DNA from: Candidatus Alkanophagales archaeon
GTDB taxonomy: Archaea > Halobacteriota > Syntropharchaeia > Alkanophagales > B39-G2
Length of the DNA stretch: 11,849 nucleotides
NCBI GenBank assembly: GCA_003661185.1
Contig: QMVQ01000029.1
Coordinates: 1-11,849 of the forward strand
Direction of reading: 5' to 3'
The notes under the pieces were generated by a model that saw nothing but the letters and a program-made list of their open reading frames with translations, was not told where the DNA came from and did no database searches. A program made the translations under genes and the position numbers. This document shows positions 1-6,190 of the stretch, piece after piece. The stretch's first letter is position 1; each line of letters starts with the position of its first letter.

Positions 1-19
1 AAGGTATAGTTAAACATAT

Positions 20-75
20 AAATAATTTCCGCCAATTCCTCCCATGGTTAAAACCATGGGCTTCCTTGGCGGTGG
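20..75 (+). repeat. IS200/IS605-like right-end hairpin, copy 1
   Basis: A nested inverted repeat. The outer arms are CCGCCAA (about 30-36) and TTGGCGG (about 66-72). The inner stem is CCCATGGTT/AACCATGGG around a 2-nt loop at 43-62. This layout, with AATTCCTCCC before and GGGCTTCC after the inner stem, is like the right end (and the 3' part of the omega RNA) of archaeal IS605/IS1341 elements. A near copy lies at 3447-3511, and the match continues past the hairpin through GGGAGTGTGAAGA. Any tnpB belonging to this end would lie left of the window. The family assignment rests on recalled resemblance; the repeat itself is directly visible. Confidence 0.5.
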
Positions 76-99
76 GAGTGTGAAGAAGCCTGTGGAAAG

Positions 100-670
100 G
101 CTTGGTCTTAAGATAAAAAGCCTCTTGAGATCAAAATTCTCGGAATTGCCATGTATTCCCAGACGGCGTCAGTACGGGCTGCGAGATACCTCTCCGAGCT
201 AACCTCGCCTCCAAACTGCTGAAACCGGTGAAAAAGCTGGAGGAAAATAGCCAGCTCCACTGAGAAGAAGGAGCGAAAGACGATAGTCTTGGATGAAATA
301 AGTGTTAAAGCTAGCAGAAAGAGGTGCTACGTGTATTCAGCCGTCGACGTTAAGCGAATGAGTTAATCTTGATGCTATACAACAAGGGACTGTCTCGTCA
401 TAAAGTCCGCAAAGTCTTTCATCCGGGAAATGCTCAACTGCAGAACAAGCCTAAATTTGTAGATAAAGCTCTATAGCTGAAGGAAACATAGAGAGCACGG
501 AGTTGGAAACACGAGATGAACCTTTAGGGCGGCGTAGCTTTATGGAAGCGGTATTCCCCTCACTAAGCGAATTAAAGCGCTCTTCTTTCGCTTAGCTGTA
601 AAAAGCCTGTTCAGGAACTGAAACCTTTTCCGTAGGCTGTTCATGTGATATTACAATCATCTTGCGACAA
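100..670 (+). pseudogene. Decayed DDE transposase (IS6/IS240-like)
   Basis: No open frame survives, but fragments in all three forward frames line up as one archaeal DDE transposase. At 151-204 there is an HTH-like stretch including ASVRAARYLSE. At 271-360 the frame reads ERKTIVLDE then RCYVYSAVDV, the usual surroundings of the first catalytic Asp (292-294). At 444-476 another frame reads NKPKFVDKAL, matching the second-Asp block NKPxFVVDxGPW (Asp 462-464). At 506-550 a third frame reads RDEPLGRRSFMEAVF, like the FGxRNxVExFF block with the catalytic Glu (545-547). Near 630-665 LFM(stop)YYNHL recalls the usual C-terminal FMxYYNxLR. Stops and frameshifts separate these pieces, so this is an inactive relic. 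The IS6-like family call is from memory; ISNCY-type archaeal relatives are possible. Confidence 0.7.
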
Positions 671-687
671 GTCTGTTTATATTACAG

Positions 688-702
688 AAAAGTATTTATA
701 AT
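688..702 (+). promoter_or_regulatory. Archaeal TATA box for the PEF-CTERM gene
   Basis: GTATTTATAAT at 692-702 follows an A-rich BRE-like stretch. It would place transcription start near 722-728. A good Shine-Dalgarno (GGAGGT, 736-741) then precedes the ATG at 747. Spacing fits the archaeal consensus; no experiment is implied. Confidence 0.5.
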
Positions 703-746
703 GCCTGTTACCATATTCTTCCTCACGAGCAAGATGGAGGTAGAGG

Positions 747-1448
747 ATGAAGAATGAAGGCAAGAAGATTGGTATATGTTTTCCTGTATCGCTTGCAGTT
801 TTGTTGCTTTTGATATCAGCTGTTCCATGCGTCATGGCAGGTGGTAACGGCGGTAAATTATGGCTCGAACCGTCTCCAAGCACCTATGTAGATGATTCAG
901 ATGACGCATGGCTCCATGAAAGCTACGTAACAACAGCAACTTTCTTTGATTTGAATATAACTAATCATAATGCAGGAGATATTTATCATCTATACCTGCT
1001 TGTTGCCGTAGATAGGGATCCCGCGGGCAATGTGACGGTTAAAGTCGATGGCAGCACTGTAGGTCCTTATGATGGCACCATAAAACCCAACAATAAAGCA
1101 TTGGTAGAGGAAACAGACCCCGACTACGAATACCCGGGACATGGCGTCTATATCTATGGTAGCAGCGTACATTTTGCGGTCGTGGAGATCAAAATTCCTG
1201 ATGATGGCAAACTTATCAAAGGCGAAACCATAACCGTGCCTGTTGAGATAATACCCACCAGCACGGTAAAGGTGCACTTTGATGCGGTAGGCGCAGATGA
1301 TAGTAATGCCCCAATTGCATTTGTTCCACCGTCACATGATGCGACGTATACTACCTCAGAATTTATCCCAGAATTCGCAACGATCGCAATCCCGTTTGCA
1401 GCAACGATCGGACTGTTCATCTTCTTTAACCGCAAGCGCAAGCAATAG
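747..1448 (+). CDS. Secreted PEF-CTERM surface protein of unknown role
   Basis: A 233-residue exported protein. Residues about 7-31 are a signal peptide: basic start, a hydrophobic core with LLLLI, and likely cleavage after VMA. The middle is a beta-rich, acidic, low-Cys domain rich in Asp and Tyr, perhaps one or two Ig-like sandwiches; I recognise no named family there. The C-terminus is a clear sorting tripartite signal: P208-E-F210, then a hydrophobic helix (TIAIPFAATIGLFIFF) and the basic tail NRKRKQ. This is the PEF-CTERM motif of archaeal surface proteins, which are processed by an archaeosortase and transferred to a membrane anchor. No archaeosortase is encoded here. The start is supported by GGAGGT five bases upstream. 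It stands alone, converging on tyrA across 60 bp. Sorting-signal call strong; function unknown. Confidence 0.9.
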   Translation: MKNEGKKIGICFPVSLAVLLLLISAVPCVMAGGNGGKLWLEPSPSTYVDDSDDAWLHESYVTTATFFDLNITNHNAGDIYHLYLLVAVDRDPAGNVTVKVDGSTVGPYDGTIKPNNKALVEETDPDYEYPGHGVYIYGSSVHFAVVEIKIPDDGKLIKGETITVPVEIIPTSTVKVHFDAVGADDSNAPIAFVPPSHDATYTTSEFIPEFATIAIPFAATIGLFIFFNRKRKQ

Positions 1449-1454
1449 TAAAGA

Positions 1455-1490
1455 TAGGTTTGGTTTTTCAACAAACTCCTCTATTTTTAT
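1455..1490. terminator. Convergent terminator region
   Basis: The 60-bp gap between two convergent genes has GTTTG/CAAAC arms flanking a GTTTTT tract, then CTATTTTTAT. Short T-tracts serve as archaeal terminators for the + strand gene. The minus strand signal is less clear. Confidence 0.35.
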
Positions 1491-1508
1491 GCTTGCAAAT
1501 CTGGAGCT

Positions 1509-2402
1509 TTATGTGATTTTGTAAATGAGTTTATCGGTGCGTTCCAGCGCCGCTTTCGTGTCGCCGAAATGCGACGCCGCCGCCCGCATCGCTTCTGCAA
1601 AGCCCTTTATGTCTCTCCCCGCAACAAAAGAGCTTAACCGCTCGCACACCTCTATGAACGCTTCATGAACGTCCTGAACGTCGAGGTTCATCTGAATGAG
1701 CCCATAGAGGTGGGGGTTTTGATGCAGGATTCTGCCGACGATGTCGAATATGATTTCGTAGAGCGGGCTCATCAGCGGCTTTGCGGCGGAAACGTCAAAG
1801 TCCAGCATGCGAAGCGTCAGCCCATAGGCGATGAGCACGAAGTGCGTCAAGCCCTGAATTACCCGCATTGCCTCGTCGTGCGCCTCCGCCGTCGTAAAAG
1901 TGAGTCTTGCGCCGTCACGCCTGAAAAGCTCGCAGATACGCTCGCAGAGTCTGCCGTGCCGCCCACGCACGACGATCATTGTTTGTCCTTGGAGGCTTTT
2001 CGCCGTCGGTCCGAACATCGGGTGCGTGCCTAAGACTTCGACGCCCTCCGCTGCGTATCTAAGCATCGCCTCCATCGGTGTTCTCTTCACGGAAGTTACG
2101 TCGCAGAGGAGCGTGCCGGGACGCATTTCCGGTGCGACGCCTTTTATGACATCTACGACCACGTCTATAGGCACCGAGACCAAAACGACATCCGTCGCCC
2201 GTATCACGTCTGGGCAACGGCAAGCATCGGCTTTAAGGAACTTAACCTCCAAGTCGGCAGCCACACGCTCAGTGTCGTCGCTTACGTCAATTATCGTGAC
2301 TGCGGCGCCGTGCTCCTTGAAGAACCTCGAGAACCAGCGTCCCATGCCGCCCGCCCCGCCCACGACTGCGACCTTGAGGCTAAAACTCGTCTCGTCGTCC
2401 AT
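1509..2402 (-). CDS. tyrA: Prephenate dehydrogenase
   Basis: Oxidative decarboxylation of prephenate to 4-hydroxyphenylpyruvate, the committed step to tyrosine, in the cytoplasm. The 297-residue protein has an N-terminal Rossmann fold: G15-GAGGMG21, with D39 at the end of the second strand, which favours NAD over NADP. The family landmarks VxVPIDV (about 75-81), DVTSVK (101-106) and GTHPMFGP (125-132, with the substrate-site His127) follow. The all-helical dimerisation domain contains QGLTHF. Length fits a stand-alone TyrA; there is no fused chorismate mutase or ACT domain. The ATG at 2402 sits about 29 bp from a TATA-like CTTTTAAG (2428-2435), so translation may be leaderless. It is divergent from proC. 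The aminotransferase at 4731 could act on its product, but that link is only inferred. Confidence 0.93.
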   Translation of the reverse strand: MDDETSFSLKVAVVGGAGGMGRWFSRFFKEHGAAVTIIDVSDDTERVAADLEVKFLKADACRCPDVIRATDVVLVSVPIDVVVDVIKGVAPEMRPGTLLCDVTSVKRTPMEAMLRYAAEGVEVLGTHPMFGPTAKSLQGQTMIVVRGRHGRLCERICELFRRDGARLTFTTAEAHDEAMRVIQGLTHFVLIAYGLTLRMLDFDVSAAKPLMSPLYEIIFDIVGRILHQNPHLYGLIQMNLDVQDVHEAFIEVCERLSSFVAGRDIKGFAEAMRAAASHFGDTKAALERTDKLIYKIT

Positions 2403-2404
2403 GC

Positions 2405-2440
2405 CTTCTTTTTATTTACCATCCTCGCTTAAAAGCATGT
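2405..2440. promoter_or_regulatory. Overlapping divergent promoters tyrA/proC
   Basis: The start codons are about 55 bp apart. On the + strand TTTTTATTTA (2409-2418) would start transcription near 2440, giving proC a short leader. On the - strand CTTTTAAG (complement of 2428-2435) would start near 2402, at the tyrA ATG. The two TBP sites are so close that they may not be occupied together. Inferred from spacing only. Confidence 0.45.
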
Positions 2441-2456
2441 GGTTGGGGTGGTGTCT

Positions 2457-3272
2457 GTGAAAATAGGAATCATAGGCGTGGGGAACATAGGCGAAGCGCT
2501 CCTACGTGGCATCCTCCGTACTTGTGTCTCCTCGCCGGAGGATTTGCTCGTAAGTGATATAGATATGGCAAAAGTGGAGAGGCTAAAGGAGGAGCTCTGC
2601 GTCGTCGTTTGCGGGAGCAACGAGGAGCTTGCAAGTCATGCTGATGTCATAATAATTGCGGTTAAGCCTCGTGACGTAGCAGGCGTTCTGCAAGAAATTG
2701 CGGCGGCTGCCGGCGGCAAAACGATAATTTCGGTGGCGGCGGGCGTCAGCACTACAAGCATTGAAACGACACTGAAAGAGAGCGGCGTGGAAGCGCCGAG
2801 GGTGGTGCGTGTAATGCCAAACATCGCATGCGTCGTCGGTGCCGCCGTCTCCGTCATATGCAGGGGCGCCTACGCCGATGAACGTGATGAAAACGTCACA
2901 AAGCGAATATTTGGAGCGGTGGGCAGCGTGCTCACCGTGGACGAGAGGGACATGGACGTCGTTACGGGACTCAGCGGCAGTGGAATTGCATTTCTTGCCG
3001 TCGTTATTGACGCTTTAGCGGACGGCGCCGTCCACGAGGGTTTGCCCCGTAGCGTAGCCGTGCGTCTCGCCGCCGAGGTGGCTGAGGGCGCCGCAAAGAT
3101 GGTAATCTCGGGGAGGAGTCCGGCAGAAGTAAAAGAGCTAATAACGTCACCCGGCGGGACGACCATCAGTGGTATAAAGGCGTTAGAGGAGAGGTGCGTG
3201 CGTGCTGCCTTCATTGACGCCGTCATCGAAGCTACAAAAAGGGCAAGAGAGATTGCAAAAGCTACGGGCTGA
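2457..3272 (+). CDS. proC: Pyrroline-5-carboxylate reductase
   Basis: NAD(P)H-dependent reduction of pyrroline-5-carboxylate to proline, the last step of proline synthesis. From the GTG at 2457 the protein is 271 residues and begins KIGIIGVGNIG, the usual P5CR start with GxGxxG at residues 7-12. Upstream in-frame GTGs at 2439, 2448 and 2451 exist. I prefer 2457 because the preceding residues are not family-like and a GGTGG lies just upstream, but a leaderless 2439 start (277 aa) cannot be excluded. Other landmarks are AVKP, RVMPNIA, the helical domain, and the C-terminal signature SPGGTTISGIKALEE. The usual GSGPAY before the helical bundle reads GSGIAF here. A mobile-element relic abuts the stop codon. 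Confidence 0.93.
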   Translation: MKIGIIGVGNIGEALLRGILRTCVSSPEDLLVSDIDMAKVERLKEELCVVVCGSNEELASHADVIIIAVKPRDVAGVLQEIAAAAGGKTIISVAAGVSTTSIETTLKESGVEAPRVVRVMPNIACVVGAAVSVICRGAYADERDENVTKRIFGAVGSVLTVDERDMDVVTGLSGSGIAFLAVVIDALADGAVHEGLPRSVAVRLAAEVAEGAAKMVISGRSPAEVKELITSPGGTTISGIKALEERCVRAAFIDAVIEATKRAREIAKATG

Positions 3273-3440
3273 GAGGAACTGACGCACCTGCGGAGCGGGT
3301 GGTTGTTGAGGCCGACTGAAGTCAGGAGCTTGCGCTCGTTTCGGCCCGTTGAGCTGCTTCATCGTGCCGTCACGGTGGCGGCTGACCGACCGCACCCCCG
3401 GTGGCTTGAAGCCGCTTCGGAGCTACAACACAGTATCGTC
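3273..3440 (+). pseudogene. Possible TnpB 3'-end relic
   Basis: Directly after the proC stop, one frame reads GTDAPAERVVVEAD, then a stop, then SQELALV. This recalls the degenerate C-terminal tail of IS1341/IS605 TnpB proteins (GxDxPAExxxxE), which typically ends just before the right-end hairpin; such a hairpin is present at 3447-3511. No zinc-finger or RuvC motifs remain. An open frame at 3303-3521 runs through it but has no start context and resembles no protein. The call is weak and rests mainly on position next to the hairpin. Confidence 0.35.
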
Positions 3441-3446
3441 GTTGAG

Positions 3447-3511
3447 AATGTAAATGACTTCCGCCAATTCCTCCCAAGGCTTCCTTGGCGGCGGGAGTGT
3501 GAAGATGGGAA
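3447..3511 (+). repeat. IS200/IS605-like right-end hairpin, copy 2
   Basis: Near copy of 20-75: CTTCCGCCAATTCCTCCC, then CTTCCTTGGCGG and GGGAGTGTGAAGA. The inner stem seen in copy 1 has been lost (roughly 13-15 nt missing), leaving CCAAGG/CCTTGG as a short internal hairpin. The outer CCGCCAA/TTGGCGG arms are intact. It follows a possible TnpB tail. It is either a decayed single-ended element or a non-autonomous remnant. Confidence 0.5.
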
Positions 3512-3599
3512 AGAATGCTGAAATTTTGAGAACTTAACGTTCTTCCTACCTCACCAAAGCGAAAAGCAGCCACCCCTGTAGCTCATTAGCTCTCAATTT

Positions 3600-3720
3600 A
3601 GTCGTCGAATTACTGGTGGCGCTCTCGCCGTCGCAACGGTCGATGGCGAGGCTTAGTTACTTACTTCGCTCGCCCCGCCTTACGGCGGTGGCATTCCGTC
3701 CCGACGTATAAATAGCCTTG
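3600..3720. other. Structured gene-free segment with TATA-like box
   Basis: The stretch 3512-3770 holds no credible gene. It contains two strong hairpins. The first is CTCGCC-G-TCG / CGA-T-GGCGAG at 3624-3650, ten base pairs with a G-U if transcribed from +, and a 7-nt loop. The second is CCGCC/GGCGG around TTAC at 3675-3688, extended by GCC/GGC with one bulge; on the minus strand its loop is the GNRA-type GTAA. GTATAAATAG at 3707-3716 (TTTATA read on minus) could be a promoter in either direction. It may be a small RNA or a mobile-element remnant. I cannot decide. Confidence 0.3.
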
Positions 3721-3770
3721 CCCGGCGTCTTTGAAAATCAGGAATCAGTAGCACCCTCTCTTTAGGATAG

Positions 3771-3844
3771 TGGGTCCGGAGGGATTCGAACCCTCGACCG
3801 CCCGGTTATGAGCCGGGTGCTCTACCTGGCTAAGCTACGGACCC
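3771..3844 (-). tRNA. tRNA, CAT anticodon (Ile2 or elongator Met)
   Basis: Full cloverleaf on the minus strand, 74 nt with discriminator A. The acceptor is GGGTCCG/CGGACCC, the D-arm starts GCTTAGCCAGGTAGAGC, the anticodon arm is CCCGG-CTCATAA-CCGGG, and the T-arm is GAGGG-TTCGAAT-CCCTC. No CCA is encoded and there is no intron. It lacks the initiator-type A-G/U start and triple GC pairs expected for archaeal tRNA-iMet. The GGG acceptor start and CTCATAA loop look more like the archaeal tRNA-Ile2, whose C34 is changed to agmatidine to read AUA. Elongator Met remains possible. Confidence 0.93.
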
Positions 3845-3867
3845 TTTTATTATTGGGATGCATTCTT

Positions 3868-3882
3868 GGTTAAAAAGTTATC
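3868..3882 (-). promoter_or_regulatory. TATA box for the CAT tRNA
   Basis: Read on the minus strand, ACTTTTTAACC is centred about 30 bp before the mature tRNA 5' end at 3844. It lies within the stop-codon end of the neighbouring minus-strand gene. Confidence 0.4.
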
Positions 3883-3883
3883 C

Positions 3884-4696
3884 TCAGAACTCCTCATCAG
3901 GTATCTGCATCTTCCGCATCCAGATGCCGACGGCGTGCCGTGCCCTGTCCGGGTTTTCAAAGCAACTTTCTATGTCCTCGTCCTCAGGATTGCCTATGAA
4001 CGGGTTCACCGCGCCCCTCTGGACGTCCGTAACCCACACGAGGATGTCCTCATCCAATGGAAATTCTCTGAAGAACCTTATGAACGGCAGTGGCGTCCTC
4101 TCCGTAGGGACTACCAAAACAGTCCTTTTGCCCTCCTCCAATCTCTCTTGCTCTTTTAACTCGCCCAGAAATGTGGGGATATAGTTCACCGTAGGGAGCA
4201 GGAAAAGCTTAAGATAGGTGTAGCGCTTCTCGGCGCTCATCTCCACGTGCGTATCCTTTCGCTCGATTTCTGAGACGTTGTAGCCTGCCCTCTCAAGGAA
4301 ATCGCTCAGAACTTCACACATTTCATCTAAGGGTGCCCGCAGGAACGCCAGCCGCAAGAACGCTTTCTCGATTTCCTCATGCATGAAGCGGTGCGACGGC
4401 GGGCAGTAGAAAATCTCGCCTTGGTAATTCAGCTTGACATGCAGGTCTGGCGAGAACACTGAAAGCTTCTCGTGCGTCGTTATGCTCTGGAATATCAGTT
4501 CGGGGAGGCTACCTCCTTCGAGCGCCGTTTCCAGCTCCACACGGGCGTCACCGCTGAGCTTTTCTACCTCCTTGTTTATCACGAACCAAAGCTCCTCCTC
4601 CGACAGAACTTTGTGCTCCGAAATGTAAGCTGAGAGGTTGTTCAGGATTTGCAGCAGCGGCGCATTCCACGGCTCTTTCCTCCCACTTCCGCTCAT
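3884..4696 (-). CDS. Conserved-looking protein of unknown function
   Basis: 270 residues from the ATG at 4696. The open frame extends upstream to 4897, but that part overlaps the aminotransferase on the other strand. A TATA-like element (complement of 4719-4726) lies 25-30 bp before 4696, supporting a leaderless start. The protein is soluble, with no signal peptide or membrane segment. The N-terminal half is helical and acidic. Near 120-130 it reads EIFYCPPSHRF, which could bind a ligand or metal. The C-terminal half alternates strands and helices and ends with VWVTDVQRG, PFIGNPEDED and ENPDRARHAVGIW. I do not recognise the family. The C-terminal region could be a nuclease-like or sensor fold, but no catalytic motif is clear. 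It is divergent from the aminotransferase. Confidence 0.8.
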   Translation of the reverse strand: MSGSGRKEPWNAPLLQILNNLSAYISEHKVLSEEELWFVINKEVEKLSGDARVELETALEGGSLPELIFQSITTHEKLSVFSPDLHVKLNYQGEIFYCPPSHRFMHEEIEKAFLRLAFLRAPLDEMCEVLSDFLERAGYNVSEIERKDTHVEMSAEKRYTYLKLFLLPTVNYIPTFLGELKEQERLEEGKRTVLVVPTERTPLPFIRFFREFPLDEDILVWVTDVQRGAVNPFIGNPEDEDIESCFENPDRARHAVGIWMRKMQIPDEEF

Positions 4697-4731
4697 CTTT
4701 TTAACATTAGCTCTTTTCTTTATTAACTTAA
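4694..4731. promoter_or_regulatory. 34-bp divergent promoter with two leaderless starts
   Basis: CTTTTTAACA (4697-4706, +) is about 27-30 bp before the aminotransferase ATG at 4731. TTAATAA (complement of 4719-4726) is about 26 bp before the minus-strand ATG at 4696. Each TATA sits almost on the other gene's start codon. Neither gene has room for a Shine-Dalgarno, so both mRNAs are probably leaderless. Confidence 0.5.
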
Positions 4732-5897
4732 TGCCCGGACTTGCGAGCCGCATAAAAACTATGGAAATTTCGGGCATACGAAGGGCGTTCGAGGCTGCTG
4801 GCGGCGATTTCATAAACTTGGGGCTTGGCGAACCGGACTTCGATACGCCTCCGCACATAAAGGAGGCGGCAATCGCCGCTATAATAGAGGGTTTCACCGG
4901 CTATACCTTCGGGAAGGGCATAGAGGCGCTGAGGGAGGCGATAAGCGAGAAGTTGCGTAAGGAAAACGGCATTGACGTGACGAAGGACGAGATAATAGTC
5001 ACTTCCGGCGCAAGCGAGGCGCTGCACATAGCAATTCATACGTTCGTCGAGCGTGGCGACGAAGTTTTGCTCCCAGACCCTGGCTTCGTCTCTTACGCAA
5101 ACCTCGTAAAACTCGCAGAAGGTAAGCCCGTGAGCGTGCCGCTGCGCAAAGAGGATCTGACAATGGACGTTGACGCCGCAAACGAATTGATTTCGGAAAA
5201 GACGAAAGCTATAATTTTAAATTCTCCTGCAAACCCTACAGGGGCGGTGATGAGCAGGGAAGGTGTGAAAGCGTTTGCGGAGCTTGCCGAGGACCACGAC
5301 CTGATAATCTTCTCAGACGAGGTTTATGAGAAGATAATTTACGAGGGGAAGCACGTCAGCCCTGCGAGCTTTTACGAGAACGTAGTGACCGTGAACGCTG
5401 TTTCGAAGACGTATGCGATGACGGGCTGGCGGCTTGGTTACTTGGCGGCGCCCCGTGACTTCGTGGAGGAAATGTTGAAGATCCATCAGTATATTCAAGC
5501 GTGCGCATCCTCGGTCTCGCAAAAGGCGGCGCTCGCCGCAATCACCGGTCCGCAGGACTGCGTCACCGAGATGGTTCGAGAGTTCCGCCGCCGCCGGGAC
5601 TTCGTCGTCGACGCTTTAAAAAGGCTTGGACTGATGTTTGTGAAGCCGAGAGGGGCGTTTTACGTTTTCCCGGAAGTGGAGGACGAAGAAGGTTTCGTGG
5701 AAGCCATGAGGCAGCGAGGCGTCATCGTGACCCCCGGCTCTGCATTCGGGAAGTTCGGGAAAAAACACGTGCGAATGTCCTACGCTGCGAGCATCGAAGA
5801 CCTGAAAGCGGCGTTTGAGCGCATGAAAGGCGTTGTTGGAGGAAAAAGGCGCTCTCCCTTTAACCACTCCAGTTTGAAAAGAGGGTATTTCATGTAG
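4731..5897 (+). CDS. Class I PLP aminotransferase (aspartate/aromatic type)
   Basis: PLP-dependent transamination between an amino acid and 2-oxoglutarate, in the cytoplasm. From the ATG at 4731 it has 388 residues and starts MPGLASRIKTMEISGIR, typical of the archaeal AspB-like subgroup (aminotransferase class I/II). Landmarks are GLGEPDFDTP, YTFGKGIEALREA, the NSPANPTG loop, SDEVYE with the pyridine-N Asp196, SKTYAMTGWRLGY with the Schiff-base Lys226, and the carboxylate-binding Arg348 in VRMSYA. An open frame extends 31 codons further upstream but runs through the neighbour's start. The last 20 or so residues (GGKRRSPFNHSSLKRGYFM) are an extra tail past the usual family end, perhaps from a lost stop. 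Substrate (Asp, Tyr/Phe or Ala) cannot be read from sequence alone. A role with tyrA in tyrosine synthesis is possible. Confidence 0.92.
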   Translation: MPGLASRIKTMEISGIRRAFEAAGGDFINLGLGEPDFDTPPHIKEAAIAAIIEGFTGYTFGKGIEALREAISEKLRKENGIDVTKDEIIVTSGASEALHIAIHTFVERGDEVLLPDPGFVSYANLVKLAEGKPVSVPLRKEDLTMDVDAANELISEKTKAIILNSPANPTGAVMSREGVKAFAELAEDHDLIIFSDEVYEKIIYEGKHVSPASFYENVVTVNAVSKTYAMTGWRLGYLAAPRDFVEEMLKIHQYIQACASSVSQKAALAAITGPQDCVTEMVREFRRRRDFVVDALKRLGLMFVKPRGAFYVFPEVEDEEGFVEAMRQRGVIVTPGSAFGKFGKKHVRMSYAASIEDLKAAFERMKGVVGGKRRSPFNHSSLKRGYFM

Positions 5898-6190
5898 TAA
5901 AGCATTTTGCGCTCTACATCTCAGCATTTAAACAGTTTCATTCTTTTTTATGCGCAATTTATTGCTTTTTCAACTTTTCAATCTTTTCGCCTCATTCGAA
6001 TTTACTTTATTTTTTGCTATATAATAATTTTACGTGCCTATACAATACTATTCTCTCTCGTGAGACCTTCGTAATTTATTGTTTGAACCTATCCTGATAA
6101 AAGATTCAAAAAATAAAAAAGTGAAATTCTTTTAGTTTGGTGTTTTTATTCTTCTGTTGTTTTCTTCATCTCTTTTGCAATGTCTATCTC
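5898..6190. other. AT-rich convergent intergenic region
   Basis: About 290 bp, much richer in A+T than the flanks, between two convergent genes. It has a T6 tract at 5944-5949 suited to terminating the aminotransferase transcript, and a minus-strand T-rich tract (complement of 6108-6120) suited to terminating the propeller gene. I see no gene, RNA or repeat in it. Confidence 0.5.

Noticed and set aside
677..883. Minus-strand open frame across the PEF-CTERM gene start
   Set aside because: It spans the promoter, RBS and signal peptide of a well-supported gene and has no protein-like features.
1665..2460. Plus-strand open frames opposite tyrA
   Set aside because: Shadows of a GC-rich coding region; the minus frame has complete TyrA motifs.
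3303..3521. Plus-strand 72-residue open frame after proC
   Set aside because: It runs through the IS605-like hairpin and a probable TnpB tail in another frame; Arg/Pro-rich with no recognisable motif.
3733..3770. Box C/D sRNA beside the CAT tRNA
   Set aside because: CTGA-like D boxes appear on the minus strand, but no convincing RTGATGA C box is at a suitable distance.
3866..4184. Plus-strand open frames opposite the unknown protein
   Set aside because: No motifs or start signals, and they overlap the minus-strand gene that has a consistent promoter and start.
4638..4730. N-terminal extension of the aminotransferase
   Set aside because: The added residues cover the start of the divergent gene and the shared promoter; the family begins at the ATG at 4731 with a TATA at the right distance.
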